Of a stretch of DNA of 64,000 bases, positions 43,324 to 52,778 are shown one piece after another. The DNA lies in the NCBI RefSeq assembly GCF_003730135.1, contig NZ_RJVO01000005.1:207151-271150 (forward strand), in the 5' to 3' direction. The translations under genes and the position numbers were made by a program. Position 1 is the stretch's first letter. Every line of letters begins with the position of its first letter. Below the pieces are notes generated by a model that did no database searches, had not been told where the DNA came from, and worked only from the letters and a program-made list of their open reading frames with translations. The DNA comes from Stagnimonas aquatica. Its GTDB lineage: Bacteria > Pseudomonadota > Gammaproteobacteria > Nevskiales > Nevskiaceae.

Positions 43324-43953
43324 TCAGGCAGCGTCGGCAAGATCGTCGATCTTGCGCTGCAGGGTCTCACGATTGGCGGCGGCGGCATCGCTGGCCGCCA
43401 GCGCCTTCTCGAACGCACCCCGGGCGGCCTTGCGGTCGCCCTGGGCCAGCTTGATGTCACCGCGCAGTTCCTCGACCAGGGCGGCATAGCTTTCGCCAAC
43501 GCCGTCCAGGCGGCTCAGCGCCTCGTCGAACTTGCCCTGCTGCGCCAGCACTCGCGCTTCGCGCAGCTTGGCCAGCGGGCGCAGCTCCTGATCGGCGGCG
43601 TTGTCGGCAACCCAGGCCAGCGGCGGCAGCGCCTCGTCGTAGCGCGAGCGCTCCACGGCGTGCTGGGCCAGGCGCAGCATCGCCTGCGCGGCATAGGGGG
43701 TGTTGGCGTAGTCGGTCTTGAGCTTGTCGCCGATGCTGCGCGCCTCGTCGGCCTTGTCGGCCACCAGCGCGGTCTTCAGGTCCTCGAACATCCGCGCGGC
43801 TTCGCCGGCACGCACCTGCTGATGGTCCTTCCACTGTTCCCAGCCGAAGATGCCGCCGAGGCCCAGCACCAGGCCGGCCGCCAGCGGCATCCAGTTCTCG
43901 CGCCACCAGTTCTTGATCTGTTCGGCCTGCGCTTCGTCGTCGTAGTGCGACAT
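43324..43953 (-). CDS. yfgM: YfgM-like ancillary SecYEG subunit
   Basis: YfgM is a single-span inner-membrane protein with a periplasmic TPR domain that works with PpiD near SecYEG. This 209-residue homologue has the cytoplasmic start HYDDEAQAEQIKNWWREN, one helix (MPLAAGLVLGLGGIFGW) and TPR-like repeats after it. The ATG at 43953 is chosen because the ten codons upstream are not conserved in style. Position between hisS and bamB supports the call. Confidence 0.92.
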   Translation of the reverse strand: MSHYDDEAQAEQIKNWWRENWMPLAAGLVLGLGGIFGWEQWKDHQQVRAGEAARMFEDLKTALVADKADEARSIGDKLKTDYANTPYAAQAMLRLAQHAVERSRYDEALPPLAWVADNAADQELRPLAKLREARVLAQQGKFDEALSRLDGVGESYAALVEELRGDIKLAQGDRKAARGAFEKALAASDAAAANRETLQRKIDDLADAA

Positions 43954-44058
43954 CGTGTGCTTCTCGTCTAGTGGTGAAGGCATCCGACCGGGCGGATGCG
44001 GAAAAGTTGTCTGGAGTCCTTGCAGCGGGGAACAGCGGCGCCGCGAGGTGATTGGCGA

Positions 44059-45336
44059 TCAGGCCGCCGGCAGCAAGCCCGGCAGGCGAGCGACCAGCTC
44101 GGACAGCGCCAGTTCCTGGTCCGGCAGGCTCTGACGCAGCGATTTTACTTGAACCGCGCCCCGGGCCAGTTCCGCCTCGCCCAGCACCAGGGCCAGGCTG
44201 GCGCCGGACTTGTCGGCGCGGCCGAGCTGACTCTTGAGCTTGCCGCCGCCGGCATTGAGCACCAGGCGCAGGCCGGGCAGCTGTTCGCGCAAGGTCTCGG
44301 CCAACTTGCGGGCCTCGCGTTCGGCGGCCTCGCCCAGGGTGCAGAAATACACCTGGGAGCCCGCCGAAGGCAGGTTCACCGCCTGCGCCTGCAACAGCAG
44401 GATCAGGCGCTCGACCCCGGCACCAAAGCCCACCGCCGGCGTCGGCGCGCCGCCCATCTGTTCGACCAGACCGTCGTAACGGCCGCCGGCGCAGACCGTG
44501 CCCTGGGCGCCGAGCTGGCGGGTGGTCCACTCGAACACGCCCTTGGTGTAGTAGTCGAGGCCGCGCACCAGGCGGGTGTTGACCACGTAGCCGATGCCGA
44601 GATCGGCGAGCCCCTGCTGGAAGCCCTCGAAATGGCTGAGCGAGTCGGCCTCCAGATAGTCCAGCAGCTTCGGCGCTTCGCTGACGATGGCCTGGGTGGT
44701 CGGCACCTTGGAGTCCAGCACCCGCAGCGGGTTGCTGTGCAGGCGACGCTTGGAGTCCTCGTCGAGGCTGGCCTCGTGGCGCTCCAGGAAGGCGACCAGC
44801 GCGGCGCGGTAGGCCGCCCTCGCCTCCTTGCCCCCCAGGGAATTGATCTCCAGCGTCAGGTCGCGGAAGCCCAGGCGCTTGAACAGGCGCGCCGACAGGG
44901 CGATGACCTCGACATCGACATCCGGCCCGGCCATGCCATAGGCCTCGACGCCGATCTGGTGGAACTGCCGGTAGCGGCCAGCCTGGGGCCGCTCATAGCG
45001 GAACATCGGGCCGGCGTACCAGAAGCGCTGCTGCTGGTTGTGCAAGAGGCCATGCTCGATGCCGGCGCGCACGCAGCCGGCGGTGCCCTCGGGGCGCAGC
45101 GCGATCTCCTCACCACCGCGGTCGGCGAAGGCGTACATCTCCTTCTCCACCACATCGGTGACCTCGCCCACCGCGCGCTTGAACAGCTCGGTGCGCTCGA
45201 CGATGGGCAGGCGGATCTCGCCGTAGCCATAGGCGCCGAACACCTCGGCGGCGGTATTGAAGACATGCCGCCAGAGCGCCGAATCGGCGGGCAGCACGTC
45301 GTTCATGCCACGGATGGCCTGGATGGATTTGCTCAT
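44059..45336 (-). CDS. hisS: Histidyl-tRNA synthetase
   Basis: A 425-residue class II synthetase. It begins [13 protein letters not shown], has motif 2 with [12 protein letters not shown], the histidine-A motifs ([15 protein letters not shown]) and a C-terminal anticodon domain. The start at 45336 is fixed by the family N-terminus, since the upstream frame is a shadow of ispG. 37 bp follow ispG. Confidence 0.97.
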   Translation of the reverse strand: MSKSIQAIRGMNDVLPADSALWRHVFNTAAEVFGAYGYGEIRLPIVERTELFKRAVGEVTDVVEKEMYAFADRGGEEIALRPEGTAGCVRAGIEHGLLHNQQQRFWYAGPMFRYERPQAGRYRQFHQIGVEAYGMAGPDVDVEVIALSARLFKRLGFRDLTLEINSLGGKEARAAYRAALVAFLERHEASLDEDSKRRLHSNPLRVLDSKVPTTQAIVSEAPKLLDYLEADSLSHFEGFQQGLADLGIGYVVNTRLVRGLDYYTKGVFEWTTRQLGAQGTVCAGGRYDGLVEQMGGAPTPAVGFGAGVERLILLLQAQAVNLPSAGSQVYFCTLGEAAEREARKLAETLREQLPGLRLVLNAGGGKLKSQLGRADKSGASLALVLGEAELARGAVQVKSLRQSLPDQELALSELVARLPGLLPAA

Positions 45337-45373
45337 GGGAAAACTCTTTGAGGAAGGCGACGGCGAAGGCGCT

Positions 45374-46468
45374 TCAGGCCGTGGCCTTGCGCTCGGCGAG
45401 CTTGGCGCGCACCAGCTTTTCCAGCTCGTCGACCAGCTGCTCGTTGTGGGCCTTGTGCTGGATGCTGCCGTCGACATAGATCGAGTTCGGGCGGCCACCG
45501 GCGACGCCCAGCGCCGCTTCACGGGCCTCGCCGGGGCCATTGACCACGCAGCCGATGACCGCGAGGTCGATGGGCTCGGAAACGTCTTCCAGCCGCGACT
45601 CCAGCTCGTTAACGGTCTTGATCACGTCGAACATCTGCCGCGAGCAGCTCGGGCAGGCGACCAGATTGATGCCACGATGGCGCAGGTGCAGGGACTTCAA
45701 GATGTCCCAGCCCACCTTCACTTCCTCCACCGGATCGGCGGCGAGCGAGATGCGGATGGTGTCGCCGATGCCGTCGGCGAGCAGCATGCCCAGGCCAATG
45801 GACGACTTCACCGCGCCGCTGCGCAGGCTGCCGGCCTCGGTGATGCCGAGGTGCAGCGGCTGGTCGATGAGCGTGGCCAGCTTGCGGTAGGCCTGCACGG
45901 TCATGAACACCTCGCTGGCCTTCAGCGACACCTTGAAGTCCTCGAAGTTGTGCTTCTTCAGGATCTCGATGTGGCGCAAGGCCGACTCGACCAGGGCGTC
46001 GGCATTGGGCTCGCCGTACTTGGTCTGCAACTCGGCTTCCAGCGAGCCGGCGTTGACGCCGATGCGGATCGGCACGCCGTGGTGGCGCGCGCAGGCGATC
46101 ACCTCGGCGACCTTGGCGTCGCTGCCGATGTTGCCGGGATTGATGCGCAGGCAATCAGCGCCCATCTCGGCGGCCTTGAGCGCGCACTTGTAGTTGAAGT
46201 GGATGTCGGCGATCAGCGGCAGATCGACCTGCTTGCGGATCTCGCCGAAAGCCTCGCAGGCGGCGATGGTCGGCACCGAAACCCGCACCAGATCGGCACC
46301 GGCCTTCTTGGCGGCACGGATCTGCGCGACGGTGGCGGCGACGTCCTCGGTCTTGGTGTTGGTCATGGTCTGCACCGTGACCGGGGCGTCGCCGCCCACC
46401 AGCACCGAGCCGACACGGATCTGCCGCGACTTCCGCCGGGTGATCGTGTGCTTGGCCATCATCGCCAT
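45374..46468 (-). CDS. ispG: 4-hydroxy-3-methylbut-2-enyl diphosphate synthase (flavodoxin/ferredoxin)
   Basis: IspG (GcpE) carries out the penultimate step of the MEP isoprenoid pathway with a [4Fe-4S] cluster. The 364-residue product has the TIM-barrel start ([19 protein letters not shown]), and the cluster cysteines in [10 protein letters not shown] and [12 protein letters not shown]. Start at the first of three near ATGs (46468), with GAGG eight bases upstream. This shows the organism uses the MEP route, with no plastid-like fusion. Confidence 0.97.
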   Translation of the reverse strand: MAMMAKHTITRRKSRQIRVGSVLVGGDAPVTVQTMTNTKTEDVAATVAQIRAAKKAGADLVRVSVPTIAACEAFGEIRKQVDLPLIADIHFNYKCALKAAEMGADCLRINPGNIGSDAKVAEVIACARHHGVPIRIGVNAGSLEAELQTKYGEPNADALVESALRHIEILKKHNFEDFKVSLKASEVFMTVQAYRKLATLIDQPLHLGITEAGSLRSGAVKSSIGLGMLLADGIGDTIRISLAADPVEEVKVGWDILKSLHLRHRGINLVACPSCSRQMFDVIKTVNELESRLEDVSEPIDLAVIGCVVNGPGEAREAALGVAGGRPNSIYVDGSIQHKAHNEQLVDELEKLVRAKLAERKATA

Positions 46469-46492
46469 CGGGGGTGCCTCAGGGCAGCGTGA

Positions 46493-47422
46493 TCAGGGAA
46501 GGGTGAACCGGGCGGTGTTGTTGCCCTTGGTGTGCTGGCTCATGTCCACCGGCTGGCCGTTGAACTGGATGCTCACGCCCGGCGCATTGCCCAGGAAGAT
46601 CGCGAACGGCGCCTCGCCGGTGATGGTCTGGCGGTCGCCGGCCTGGATCACGCCGGACAGCAGGGACTTGCCGGTGGCGTCCTCGATGCGGGTCCAGGAG
46701 GTGGCGTTGAACTGCAACTGCACCTCGCCACGGCCGCCGGCCGGACGGGCGGCGGCGGGCGCGCTGGGCACGGTCGAACCCAGGCCCGGAACCGGCGACT
46801 GCGCCAATGACGGCGCCAGGGTCAGGCTGGCGGCGGGAGCGGCGGGCGGCGGCTGGCTGGGATCCACCGACACCGCTGCTTCCGGGCTGGCCGAAGTAGC
46901 CGCCGGAGCGGTCGTGGTCGGCACCGGCACCAGCTCGCCAGGGGTTTCCACCGCCGGCGCCGGCGGCGGAACCACCACCACGCTGCCGCTGGCGGTCTCT
47001 TCGCTGCGCCGGCTGCCCCAGAACGCCAGCAGACCGAGCAGCACGCCGATCAGGACGATGCCCACGCCGAGCTTGAGTCCGACCGGACGGCTACCGCCGA
47101 GGTCCTGCTCGCCGGCCAGGATCAGCTTGGACGGCGGCGGCGGCACCCGGGGGGCGACCAGCTTTTCGTAGGCCGCCAGCAACTCGGTCTCGGAGACCGG
47201 CAGCACCTTCGACAGCTTGCGGTAGTAGCCACGTACATAGACCGGCTCCGACAGCGTCGCGAAATCGTCGCGCTCCAGGGCATCGAGCGTGCCGCGCGCG
47301 AGCTTGATCTGGGCGCCCAGGTCCTCGATGGAAAGGCGGGCCTGCTCGCGGGCGCGGCGGATGAGGCGGCCCGGACCGGCAAGGCCGGACTGGTCGCCGG
47401 CTTCGGAATTGAGATCGGTCAT
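46493..47422 (-). CDS. rodZ: Cytoskeletal protein RodZ
   Basis: RodZ links MreB filaments to the elongation machinery. The 309-residue protein has an N-terminal HTH (Xre-like) domain, RLIRRAREQARLSIEDLGAQ, a transmembrane helix near residues 115-137, a Pro/Thr/Ala-rich linker of about 100 residues, and the C-terminal RodZ domain (ATSWTRIEDATGKSL, then GNAPGVSIQFNGQPVDM). Order pilW-rodZ-ispG is standard. A TACAAT box lies 46 bp upstream. Confidence 0.94.
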   Translation of the reverse strand: MTDLNSEAGDQSGLAGPGRLIRRAREQARLSIEDLGAQIKLARGTLDALERDDFATLSEPVYVRGYYRKLSKVLPVSETELLAAYEKLVAPRVPPPPSKLILAGEQDLGGSRPVGLKLGVGIVLIGVLLGLLAFWGSRRSEETASGSVVVVPPPAPAVETPGELVPVPTTTAPAATSASPEAAVSVDPSQPPPAAPAASLTLAPSLAQSPVPGLGSTVPSAPAAARPAGGRGEVQLQFNATSWTRIEDATGKSLLSGVIQAGDRQTITGEAPFAIFLGNAPGVSIQFNGQPVDMSQHTKGNNTARFTLP

Positions 47423-47524
47423 GGTGAAGGAAGAGGTCGGCCTGTAGCGTGGCGAGGTCAGCTCGCGATTGTAGTCAGTAATGGCGCCGGCGCGAGCGCC
47501 GGGTTCCGCCGCCGGGGCGGCTGT

Positions 47525-48256
47525 TCAACGCGGGATCGCCACCTCGGGAAACTCGTTGCGCAGGCGTAGTTCGAGTTGGCTGGCGGCGGCCCTGTCATCC
47601 AGCGACCGCTCGGCCTGCAAGGCCAGAAGCAAGGACTGCGCCGTCGCCGGTGCTGCGCGATCGCGCCGCTGGATGAAGGCGCGCACCCGGAGCCAGTCCT
47701 GGTTCTGGGCAGCCAGGACCGCCATCTCCAGCAAGGCATCGGGGTAGTTGGGATTGGCGTTCAGCGCCTCGCGGAAGTAGCGCTCAGCCTTGGCCGGGTC
47801 GTTGCGCCGCACGCAGATGCCGGCGTTGGTCCAGGCCGCCTCGGGGGCGCCGTAGCTTCGGTCGTTGGCGGTCTCCAGCAAGAGATGCTCGCCTTCGCGG
47901 ACCTTGCCGCGGCCGCACTGGAACACTGCAAAGTTGTTGCGGGTGAAGGGTTCCTTGGGATCCAGCGAGAGCGCGCGCCGGTAGTGCTGCTCGGCCAGGG
48001 CCTCCTCGCCGCGCTTGGCATAGAGCAGGGCCAGCGCGCCGTGCGTCGGCGCGTAGCCGGAGTCCTGCTCCAGGGCCCGCTTGAGCTTTTCCATCGCCAG
48101 ATCGAACTGCCCCTTGCGGGCGTATTCGATCCCCAACTGGGTGTTGGCGCGCGCCGCCTCGCGGAAATTCGGCTCGACCGGTTTTTCGCCGGCACCGTAC
48201 TCGGTGACGCAGGCGCTCAGCAGACCAAGCAGCAGGACGGCGATCAGACGCTTCAT
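47525..48256 (-). CDS. pilW: Type IV pilus biogenesis lipoprotein PilW/PilF
   Basis: An outer-membrane lipoprotein (Cys at residue 16, LLSAC) of 243 residues made of TPR repeats, for example NTQLGIEYARKGQFDLAMEKL and LALLYAKRGEEALAEQHYRR in part. It acts as pilotin for the PilQ secretin in Pseudomonas (named PilF there). The start overlaps the rlmN stop by 4 bp. Other pilus genes are not in the window, as is usual for this locus. Confidence 0.93.
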   Translation of the reverse strand: MKRLIAVLLLGLLSACVTEYGAGEKPVEPNFREAARANTQLGIEYARKGQFDLAMEKLKRALEQDSGYAPTHGALALLYAKRGEEALAEQHYRRALSLDPKEPFTRNNFAVFQCGRGKVREGEHLLLETANDRSYGAPEAAWTNAGICVRRNDPAKAERYFREALNANPNYPDALLEMAVLAAQNQDWLRVRAFIQRRDRAAPATAQSLLLALQAERSLDDRAAASQLELRLRNEFPEVAIPR

Positions 48257-49389
48257 GCCGCCGGCTCCGTGCGAACCCGCACATCGGAGAGGCGCTGCTT
48301 CTGCTTGGACGCCACCTTGCCGACCAGCTGTCCACAGGCGGCATCAATGTCGTCGCCCCGGGTCTTGCGGGTGGTGCAGACGATGCGCCGGCTGCGCAGG
48401 ATGTCGGCAAAGGCGGCGATACGCTCGGAGGAAGAGCGCTGGTAACCGGCCTGCGGGAAGGGATTGAAGGGGATGAGATTGACCTTGGCCGGCATGTCGC
48501 CCAGCAGCCGCGCCAGCTCCTTGGCGTGCGCCGGGCTGTCGTTGACGCCGTCCAGCATCACGTACTCGTAGACGATGTGCGCCTTGTGGTTCTTGCCGTC
48601 GGTGTAGCGACGGCAGACCTCCATCAACTCGGCGATCGGGTACTTGCGGTTGATCGGCACCAACTCGTTGCGCAGGCCGTCGTTGGGCGCGTGCAGCGAC
48701 ACCGCCAGGGCGACGTCGACGTCTTCCTTCAGCCGCTCGATGAAGGGCACCAGGCCGGAGGTCGAGACCGTGACCCGGCGCTTGGAAAGGCCAAAGCCGA
48801 AATCGTCGAGCAGGATGCGGATCGCGGTCACCACCGGCTGGTAGTTGGCCAGCGGCTCGCCCATGCCCATGAACACGATGTTGGAAATCACCCGCTCGTT
48901 CTGGAAGTCGCCACCCAGCGCGCGGGCCGCGAACCAGACCTGGGCGATGATCTCCGCCGTGGTCATGTTGCGGTTGAGCCCCTGCTTGCCGGTGGAGCAG
49001 AACGAGCAGTCCATGGCGCAACCCACCTGGCTGCTGATGCACAGCGTGCCGCGGTCGGTTTCCGGAATGTAGACGGTCTCGACGGCATTGCCGCCGTCGA
49101 GCCGAAGCACCCACTTGCGGGTGCCGTCCTTCGAGGTCTGCTCGGTCACCAGCTCGGGGTGACGGATCTCGAAGTGCTGCTTCATCCGCTCGCGCAGATC
49201 CTTGGCGATATTGGTCATGCCGTCGAAGTCGTCGAGACCCCGGCGGTAGATCCACTGCATCACCTGATCGGCGCGAAACGGCTTTTCGCCCATCGCCGCG
49301 AAGCACGCGCGCAGCGCCTCCCGATCCAGCCCGAACAGATTGGTCGGGCTCTTCGGGCTGGGGCTGGGCGTGTTCGCGGTCTCGGTCAC
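48253..49389 (-). CDS. rlmN: 23S rRNA/tRNA A2503/A37 methyltransferase RlmN
   Basis: A radical SAM enzyme making m2A2503 in 23S rRNA and m2A37 in some tRNAs. The 378-residue product has the CxxxCxxC cluster motif in CAMDCSFCSTGKQG, the GMGEPLANY motif, and the C-terminal catalytic cysteine in DDIDAACGQL. The GTG at 49389 gives the normal length; the frame upstream is a shadow of ndk. Coupled to pilW by a 4-bp overlap. Confidence 0.96.
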   Translation of the reverse strand: MTETANTPSPSPKSPTNLFGLDREALRACFAAMGEKPFRADQVMQWIYRRGLDDFDGMTNIAKDLRERMKQHFEIRHPELVTEQTSKDGTRKWVLRLDGGNAVETVYIPETDRGTLCISSQVGCAMDCSFCSTGKQGLNRNMTTAEIIAQVWFAARALGGDFQNERVISNIVFMGMGEPLANYQPVVTAIRILLDDFGFGLSKRRVTVSTSGLVPFIERLKEDVDVALAVSLHAPNDGLRNELVPINRKYPIAELMEVCRRYTDGKNHKAHIVYEYVMLDGVNDSPAHAKELARLLGDMPAKVNLIPFNPFPQAGYQRSSSERIAAFADILRSRRIVCTTRKTRGDDIDAACGQLVGKVASKQKQRLSDVRVRTEPAA

Positions 49390-49408
49390 GACCTGAGCGG
49401 GACCCGTA

Positions 49409-49840
49409 TTAGCGAGTCCGGGGGCACAGCTCGATGCTGCGGAAGAAGTACGCGATTTCGTTCTTCGCGTTTTCCAGGCTGTCGGAACCGTGGGCGGCGT
49501 TCTCGTCGATGGAATCGGCGAAGTCGGCGCGGATGGTGCCCGGCGCGGCGTTCTTGGGGTTGGTGGCACCCATCACGTCACGGTAGACCTGCACGGCGTT
49601 CTCGCCTTCCAGGGCCTGCACCAGCACCGGGCCGGAGGTCATGAACTTGACCAGGTCCTTGAAGAACGGGCGCTCGCTGTGCACGGCGTAGAAGCCTTCG
49701 GCTTCGGCCTGGGTCAGGTGGATCATGCGGGCGGCGACGACCTTCAGGCCGGCGTCTTCGATGCGGGCGATAATGGCGCCGATCTTGTTCTTGGCGACGG
49801 CGTCGGGCTTGAGGATGGAGAGAGTGCGTTCAATGGCCAT
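49409..49840 (-). CDS. ndk: Nucleoside diphosphate kinase
   Basis: Ndk balances NTP pools. The 143-residue protein begins [14 protein letters not shown] and has the phospho-histidine site [12 protein letters not shown]. The start at 49840 is the family norm. A leader of about 85 nt with a small GGCCC/GGGCC hairpin (49891-49904) and a TACAAT box (49926-49931, minus strand) precede it. rlmN follows after 19 bp. Confidence 0.97.
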   Translation of the reverse strand: MAIERTLSILKPDAVAKNKIGAIIARIEDAGLKVVAARMIHLTQAEAEGFYAVHSERPFFKDLVKFMTSGPVLVQALEGENAVQVYRDVMGATNPKNAAPGTIRADFADSIDENAAHGSDSLENAKNEIAYFFRSIELCPRTR

Positions 49841-49984
49841 GGATGAAGTCCTGCGGGAGGTTACGAAAACTCGCGAGTCCAAAACGGACAGGCCCATTCG
49901 GGCCAAAAGTATCGCTTAGCTCACTATTGTAACCCGCGACCGCTACATATTGATGCAGCGCACCATCCTGGCGCACATCCGGCC

Positions 49985-50305
49985 TTACACCGCGAAGCTT
50001 TCCCCGCAGCCGCACTGGGCCTTGACGTTGGGATTGATGAACTTGAACGCCTCGTTCAGGCCCTCGCGCTGGAAATCGAGGGTGAGCCCGTCGAGCTTGT
50101 CGAGGTGCTCCAGCTTGACCACCACCTTGGCGCTACCGGCCTCGTAGACCGCGTCGTCGGCCGCCACTTCATCGGCATAGTCGAGCACATAGGCCCAGCC
50201 CGAGCAGCCGGACTTCTTCACGCCCACCCGCAGACCGACGCCCTTGCCACGCTTGGCGAGCTGGGCGGTGATGCGCTTGGCGGCGGAGTCGGTGAGCTGG
50301 ATCAT
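49985..50305 (-). CDS. iscA: A-type Fe-S carrier, IscA-like
   Basis: A 106-residue A-type carrier that receives and passes on Fe-S clusters. All three ligand cysteines are there: C34 in SGCSGWAY and C98/C100 in CGCGESF. The start overlaps the stop of the desulfurase fusion by 4 bp (ATGA at 50302-50305), which indicates coupled synthesis. IscA, ErpA and SufA cannot be told apart by this sequence alone; I use iscA because of the neighbour. Confidence 0.88.
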   Translation of the reverse strand: MIQLTDSAAKRITAQLAKRGKGVGLRVGVKKSGCSGWAYVLDYADEVAADDAVYEAGSAKVVVKLEHLDKLDGLTLDFQREGLNEAFKFINPNVKAQCGCGESFAV

Positions 50306-51855
50306 GGGCCTGTGGGAATCTGGCGAAGCAGGTCTTCGCCCATGAGGGCACAGTGGAGCTTGTCCTCGGGAATTTCAAGCGCCACGCGCAGTTGCCGGAC
50401 ATCCAGAGCCCGCAATGCGGCCGGCGTCTGGCCCAGCGTCTGGCGCGCCAGCCAACTGCCGACGGCGATGCCCACCGGACAACCCAGAGCCTGGAAACGC
50501 GCCTCTTCGACTCGCCCGTCCTCGCCCAGGCGCAGTTGCAGACCCAGCGTGGAAGCCGCAGCGCGATTCTCGGCCCGCAGACTCAATAGCCCCGGAGTCC
50601 CGGCGGGAAAGCACCCGGCATGCTCGCCGGCGCTGGAAAAATGCTGCCAGATGGCCGGTGGATAGTCGTAAACGTTGTCGCCCGGAACCGCCGCCGCGCC
50701 CTCCCCCACCGGTTCGCCGTTGATCTCCCGCAGCCAGAGCACCGCCTCGATCACCTGCGCGGCGGCCTGGTCGATTTCCGCCTCGCTGTTGGCCCGGCCC
50801 AGTGAGAACCGCAGCGAGGCATTGGCCAGCGCGTCGTCGCGGCCCAGCGCCCGCAGCACGTAGGAGGGCTCGCGGGTGGCGCTGGAACAGGCCGAGCCGG
50901 AGCTGACCATCAGCGCCGGCAGCATCGCCCGCAACGCCTCGCCCTCGACGCCGGCGAAGCTGACATTGAGGATGTGCGGCGCGCCCTCGGCGCTGCCATT
51001 GCGCAGCACCCTCGGCAGGGCCGACAGCCGGGCCCAGAGCCGGTCGCGCAGCGCTGCATAGAGGGCGGCGTCGGCAGTCTGCCGCTCGCCTGCCAGGCGA
51101 AAGGCCTCGCCCATGCCGACGATCTGGTGTGTCGCCAGGGTGCCGGAGCGCATGCCCTGCTCGTGTCCGCCGCCGTGCATCTGCGGACTCAGCCGCGCGC
51201 GCGGTCGCTTGCGTACGAACAGCGCGCCGACGCCCTTGGGCCCGTAGATCTTGTGCGCCGACACCGACAGCAGGTCGATGGGCGTCTCGGCCAGATTGAT
51301 CGGCAGCTTGCCGGCCGCCTGTACGGCATCGACATGGAACAGCACCCCGCGCTCGCGCAGCAGCGGCGCCAGTTGCTGCACCGGGTTGACGCTACCCAGC
51401 TCGTTGTTCACCCACATCAGCGACACCATGGCGGTGGCCGGCGTCAGTGCGGCCAGCACCGCCTCGGCAGGGATCACGCCGCTGGCGTCTGGCTTGAGCC
51501 AGGTGACGCGCAGGCCGCGACTTTCCAGGTAGCGCACGCTGTCGAGCACGCACTTGTGCTCGGTGCGGGCGGTGACCAGGTGCGCGTCCTCCAGGCCACG
51601 AAATTCCAGCGCCCCCTTGATCGCGAGATTGTTGGACTCGGTGGCCCCGGAGGTGAAGAGAATCTCCTCGGCCGTCGCCCCCAGCAGGGCCGCCACCTGC
51701 GCCCGAGCGCGTTCGACCGCCTGCTTCGCCCGCCTTCCGTAGGCGTGATCCGAGGCGGGATTGCCGTACTGCTCCTGCAGCCAGGGCTGCATCGCGGCAT
51801 AGGCCTCGGGCGCCAGCGGCGTGGTGGCGGCGTGATCGAGATAGATGGCATTCAT
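50302..51855 (-). CDS. Cysteine desulfurase fused to an IscU-like scaffold domain
   Basis: Residues 1-375 form an IscS/NifS-type desulfurase: PLP lysine K202 in [12 protein letters not shown] and the persulfide cysteine C323 in [14 protein letters not shown]. After a short linker, residues 395-517 form an IscU/NifU_N-like domain with C415, C459 ([10 protein letters not shown]) and the His-Cys pair H501-C502 ([12 protein letters not shown]). By eye alignment, the position of E. coli IscU Cys37 is alanine near 433 and its Asp39 partner is missing, so the scaffold half is not typical. Sulfur donor and acceptor in one chain would be a self-contained unit feeding iscA. iscR, hscBA and fdx are absent here. 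Confidence 0.88.
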   Translation of the reverse strand: MNAIYLDHAATTPLAPEAYAAMQPWLQEQYGNPASDHAYGRRAKQAVERARAQVAALLGATAEEILFTSGATESNNLAIKGALEFRGLEDAHLVTARTEHKCVLDSVRYLESRGLRVTWLKPDASGVIPAEAVLAALTPATAMVSLMWVNNELGSVNPVQQLAPLLRERGVLFHVDAVQAAGKLPINLAETPIDLLSVSAHKIYGPKGVGALFVRKRPRARLSPQMHGGGHEQGMRSGTLATHQIVGMGEAFRLAGERQTADAALYAALRDRLWARLSALPRVLRNGSAEGAPHILNVSFAGVEGEALRAMLPALMVSSGSACSSATREPSYVLRALGRDDALANASLRFSLGRANSEAEIDQAAAQVIEAVLWLREINGEPVGEGAAAVPGDNVYDYPPAIWQHFSSAGEHAGCFPAGTPGLLSLRAENRAAASTLGLQLRLGEDGRVEEARFQALGCPVGIAVGSWLARQTLGQTPAALRALDVRQLRVALEIPEDKLHCALMGEDLLRQIPTGP

Positions 51856-52130
51856 GAGGCGCGCAGTGCAGCGGCAGCCGGCGGCGGCGTCAAGGACTAC
51901 GCCAGAATTCGCCGGCGGCCCGCTTTGATCGGGGACTCAAGAGAAATACGAGACAGAGTTCGCACTTTCACAAAAACCACTATCTTTTCAATCCACTAGG
52001 ACGCTCATCCTGGCAACTTGCAGCACCGGTCCCGAACGTCAACCCGAATTCGAACCCTACAGCTGTAAATGAATCGTTTATAAGAATTATCCCCGCCCAA
52101 TCAAGAACAACAGCGGGGCGCGAGGGAGCG
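51856..52130. other. Divergent promoter region, AT-richer
   Basis: 275 bp between the desulfurase fusion (leftward) and an unknown gene (rightward). The right part is clearly less GC-rich than its surroundings, with TTTATAAGAATTAT near 52077-52090 as the most promoter-like stretch for the rightward gene. I see no IscR-type operator, terminator or small open frame in it. Confidence 0.4.
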
Positions 52131-52778
52131 ATGACCAGCAGTCAAGGACTCAGCCAATTCGGACAACAGCTCGACGATTTCGTCGCCGCCGGCGCTGCCG
52201 CCCCGCGCAGTGCCAACTCCGAAGCCTTTGTCGCCGATGCCTGCCGCCATTCCGGCCTGGACCCGCGCAGTATCAAGCCGCACGAGGCGATCTACCGGCT
52301 GATCGACAGCGAGGGCGGCCTGCAGACCGGCCTGAGCTTCAGCAGCAATCTCGACGCCGACGGGCAGCCGCTAAGGTTGGGCGAGTTCATCGCCAACCAG
52401 CTGCGCCACGATCCTGAAACCCTCGCAAGGGCCGTCTGGGCACTCGGCTCCTTCGCTGAATTGCGGGCCTTCCTCGACGCCCTGCGCGGCTTGGTGCGCT
52501 TCAGCCGCGAGGCCGACGGCCAACTGCGCGGCGACGTGGTGCCCTGCCTGCTGATCCAGCAACTGGTCGAGCGCATCGAACAGGGCGAAACCCTGAGCAC
52601 CCGGGGCGACCTGCTCAGCGATGCCGTCACCCGGGCTCTGGGCCTGCGTCGCAAGCTGCTGCTGCTGGATTACAGCCGCCGGCAGCAGGAGTCGGCTCCC
52701 CGGAGCAACCCGCCAATGGGTCCGACCCAGGGTCGTTTCGCGGCGGCAGACGGGCCGGAGTCGAGCAACCGCCGCTAG
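52131..52778 (+). CDS. Hypothetical protein between two cysteine desulfurases
   Basis: I do not recognise this 215-residue protein. It has no signal peptide or membrane helix. The sequence is mostly amphipathic helix (LARAVWALGSFAELRAFLDAL, GDLLSDAVTRALGLRRKLLL in part) and ends in a flexible Ser/Pro/Arg-rich tail. A good GAGGGAG ribosome-binding site precedes the ATG, and codon use matches neighbours, so it is probably real. Its stop shares a CTAG tetramer with the stop of the convergent desulfurase gene. Confidence 0.65.
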   Translation: MTSSQGLSQFGQQLDDFVAAGAAAPRSANSEAFVADACRHSGLDPRSIKPHEAIYRLIDSEGGLQTGLSFSSNLDADGQPLRLGEFIANQLRHDPETLARAVWALGSFAELRAFLDALRGLVRFSREADGQLRGDVVPCLLIQQLVERIEQGETLSTRGDLLSDAVTRALGLRRKLLLLDYSRRQQESAPRSNPPMGPTQGRFAAADGPESSNRR

